From an uncultured Collinsella sp. (GTDB taxonomy: Bacteria; Actinomycetota; Coriobacteriia; Coriobacteriales; Coriobacteriaceae): a stretch of 7,306 nt of DNA. Below the pieces are notes generated by a model. That model searched no databases. It worked only from the letters and a program-made list of their open reading frames with translations, and had not been told where the DNA came from. The stretch spans positions 1 through 7,306 of the forward strand of contig URRN01000102.1 in the NCBI GenBank assembly GCA_900550185.1, written 5' to 3'. Both the position numbers and the translations under genes were made by a program. Below are positions 6,150-7,306 of this stretch, in pieces. Numbering within the stretch: the stretch's first letter is position 1; every line of letters begins with the position of its first letter.

Positions 6150-7306
6150 CTATCTCACGTTGTCGTTCATCGCGAACGAATTCTTCATGGCGCAACTCGT
6201 GGTGTAGAGCACCTTGCCCAGTAGAGCATCGGTCTCCACGCGAACAAGCTCGGCAAAGGCCTCGTTGGCGCGTGCAAGCTCGGCAGGCACCTCGGCCTCG
6301 GGCAGAACGGCTACGACAGCGTCAACATCGTGAATCTGCTTGTGGCCCATGCCGCCGACTTTCTCCTGGTAGTCCTCGACCGCGCGACCGCACTCGTGGA
6401 AGCGAACATCGGCCAAGGCGCCGATCAGGCGGTTGGCCCAGTAGAAGTTCTCGGACGTCACGCGAGCCTGCGTGTCGGCATAGTACTCGGGCATGGTCTC
6501 GACATTGGCGTACAGCGGCACGAGCGCGTTAAACGAGTTGGAGCCAAAGGCCATCCACTGCACGGCGCAGTAGGCCGGCTGCGCATAGGGACGCAGCTGC
6601 AGTACGGCGAGTTGGCTGTTGCGGTTGATGCCGATGGGACGATAGGCGCCGCGTGTGGCGGGCGTGCCCTTGCTGCCGTAGCAGTCGTACTCCGTGCCCT
6701 GGTAGTGGCTCGAAAGCACGTACTTAATGTCCTCGATGGTCACCTTGCGCTCGGGCACGCGGCTCCAGGGGATATCGTCGCTCTCGGGCGTGTAGTCGGC
6801 GTCGGGGCCATCCCACACGTCACTGGGGTTGAGGCAGCGCTGCATGTACCAGGCGCGCGGCGTGTTGTAGACATGGTCGCTGTCGCTGTGCGAGCCAAAG
6901 GCCTCGCGCGGGTTAAAGACCGCAGCCGGACCGTCGCCCTCAACGCCCAGCGTCAGGTCCAAATGCCACTCGGCCATCCAGGAGCGCAGGTCGGCGGAGC
7001 ACATGTGGTCGGCCTGGGCGCCCTCGGCGTCATCCAGGTCAAAGCTATCGATACCCAGCTGGTTGGGCATGGTCACATAGGCGTCGTCGGGCACGCGCTT
7101 GGCGATCCAGTGGTGGCCGCCGATGGTCTCGAGCCACCAGATCTCGTCCACGTCGCTAAAGGCGATGCCGTTGTTCTCGTAGGTGCCATAGCGCTCGAGC
7201 AGGTCACCCAGAATGCGTACGCCGTCGCGGGCGGATTTGGCATATGGCAGCACCAGGGTCACCATGTCCTCCTCGCCCAGACCGCCGGGCTGCGCCGGAA
7301 CATAGC
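6150..7306 (-). CDS. C69 family dipeptidase, C-terminal 384 residues (N-terminus outside window)
   Basis: The frame is open to the window edge and ends in TAG at 6150-6152. The visible part begins YVPAQPGGLGEEDMV, so the Met at 7265 is internal, not a start. The block from VLPYAKSARDGVRILGDLLE through NGIAFSDVDEIWWLETIGGH to HWIAKRVPDDAYVTMPNQLG is characteristic of peptidase family C69 (PepD-type dipeptidases). These are Ntn-hydrolases that cleave dipeptides using an N-terminal cysteine freed by processing. That cysteine should lie upstream of the window, so activity cannot be judged. Further family-like features are DVWDGPDADYTPESDDIPWS before the ERKVT segment and SSHYQGTEYDCYG. Family members are usually about 470-550 residues, so roughly 100-170 are missing. 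Whether a signal peptide was present is unknown. The gene is followed by a 99-bp gap with no strong terminator and may have no functional link to the next operon. Confidence 0.93.
   Translation of the reverse strand, partial: YVPAQPGGLGEEDMVTLVLPYAKSARDGVRILGDLLERYGTYENNGIAFSDVDEIWWLETIGGHHWIAKRVPDDAYVTMPNQLGIDSFDLDDAEGAQADHMCSADLRSWMAEWHLDLTLGVEGDGPAAVFNPREAFGSHSDSDHVYNTPRAWYMQRCLNPSDVWDGPDADYTPESDDIPWSRVPERKVTIEDIKYVLSSHYQGTEYDCYGSKGTPATRGAYRPIGINRNSQLAVLQLRPYAQPAYCAVQWMAFGSNSFNALVPLYANVETMPEYYADTQARVTSENFYWANRLIGALADVRFHECGRAVEDYQEKVGGMGHKQIHDVDAVVAVLPEAEVPAELARANEAFAELVRVETDALLGKVLYTTSCAMKNSFAMNDNVR

Noticed and set aside
6137..6160. GGGATTTCCC inverted repeat near the dipeptidase stop considered as a terminator
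   Set aside because: The stem is only three or four base pairs and no T-run follows on the minus strand.

Overview
The window looks like a chromosomal segment from a high-GC Gram-positive gut actinobacterium, most likely a Coriobacteriia member close to Collinsella. This is inferred from the gene set (a C69 dipeptidase, a phasin-like protein beside an AarF/UbiB-type protein, and a very large secreted surface protein with DUF4430 and Listeria-Bacteroides repeats) and from the codon bias. No marker gene confirms the genus. All four genes lie on the minus strand, so the order of transcription runs from high to low coordinates. Two are cut by the window edges.

Layout in transcription order: (1) 7306-6150, the C-terminal 384 residues of a C69 dipeptidase. 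(2) A 99-bp gap with a possible promoter and an imperfect palindrome. (3) 6050-5634, a small phasin-like protein, followed 8 bp later by (4) 5625-3862, an AarF/UbiB (ABC1) atypical kinase with two C-terminal membrane segments; these two are probably one operon. (5) 3861-3512, a 350-bp gap packed with regulation: an intrinsic terminator for the operon, a promoter overlapping its U-tract, a cobalamin (B12) riboswitch aptamer of about 173 nt, and an expression platform. (6) 3511-1, at least 1170 residues of a secreted modular protein. It has a signal sequence, an Ala/Ser-rich linker, four DUF4430 (transcobalamin C-terminal-like) domains, a PQQ/YVTN-type beta-propeller, one Listeria-Bacteroides repeat and a Gly-rich tail that runs off the window.

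The main point of interest is the pairing of the riboswitch with the large surface protein. DUF4430 domains resemble the beta domain of the animal B12 carriers transcobalamin and intrinsic factor. Beta-propellers are the fold of BtuG, the surface B12 scavenger of Bacteroides. A B12 riboswitch directly upstream of a protein that joins both modules suggests a B12-repressed cell-surface cobalamin capture protein in a Gram-positive gut bacterium. The riboswitch and the domains are read from the sequence; the B12-binding role is inference.

Nothing in the window suggests a mobile element, CRISPR array, tRNA or rRNA. The long plus-strand open frames opposite the large genes look like antisense shadows.
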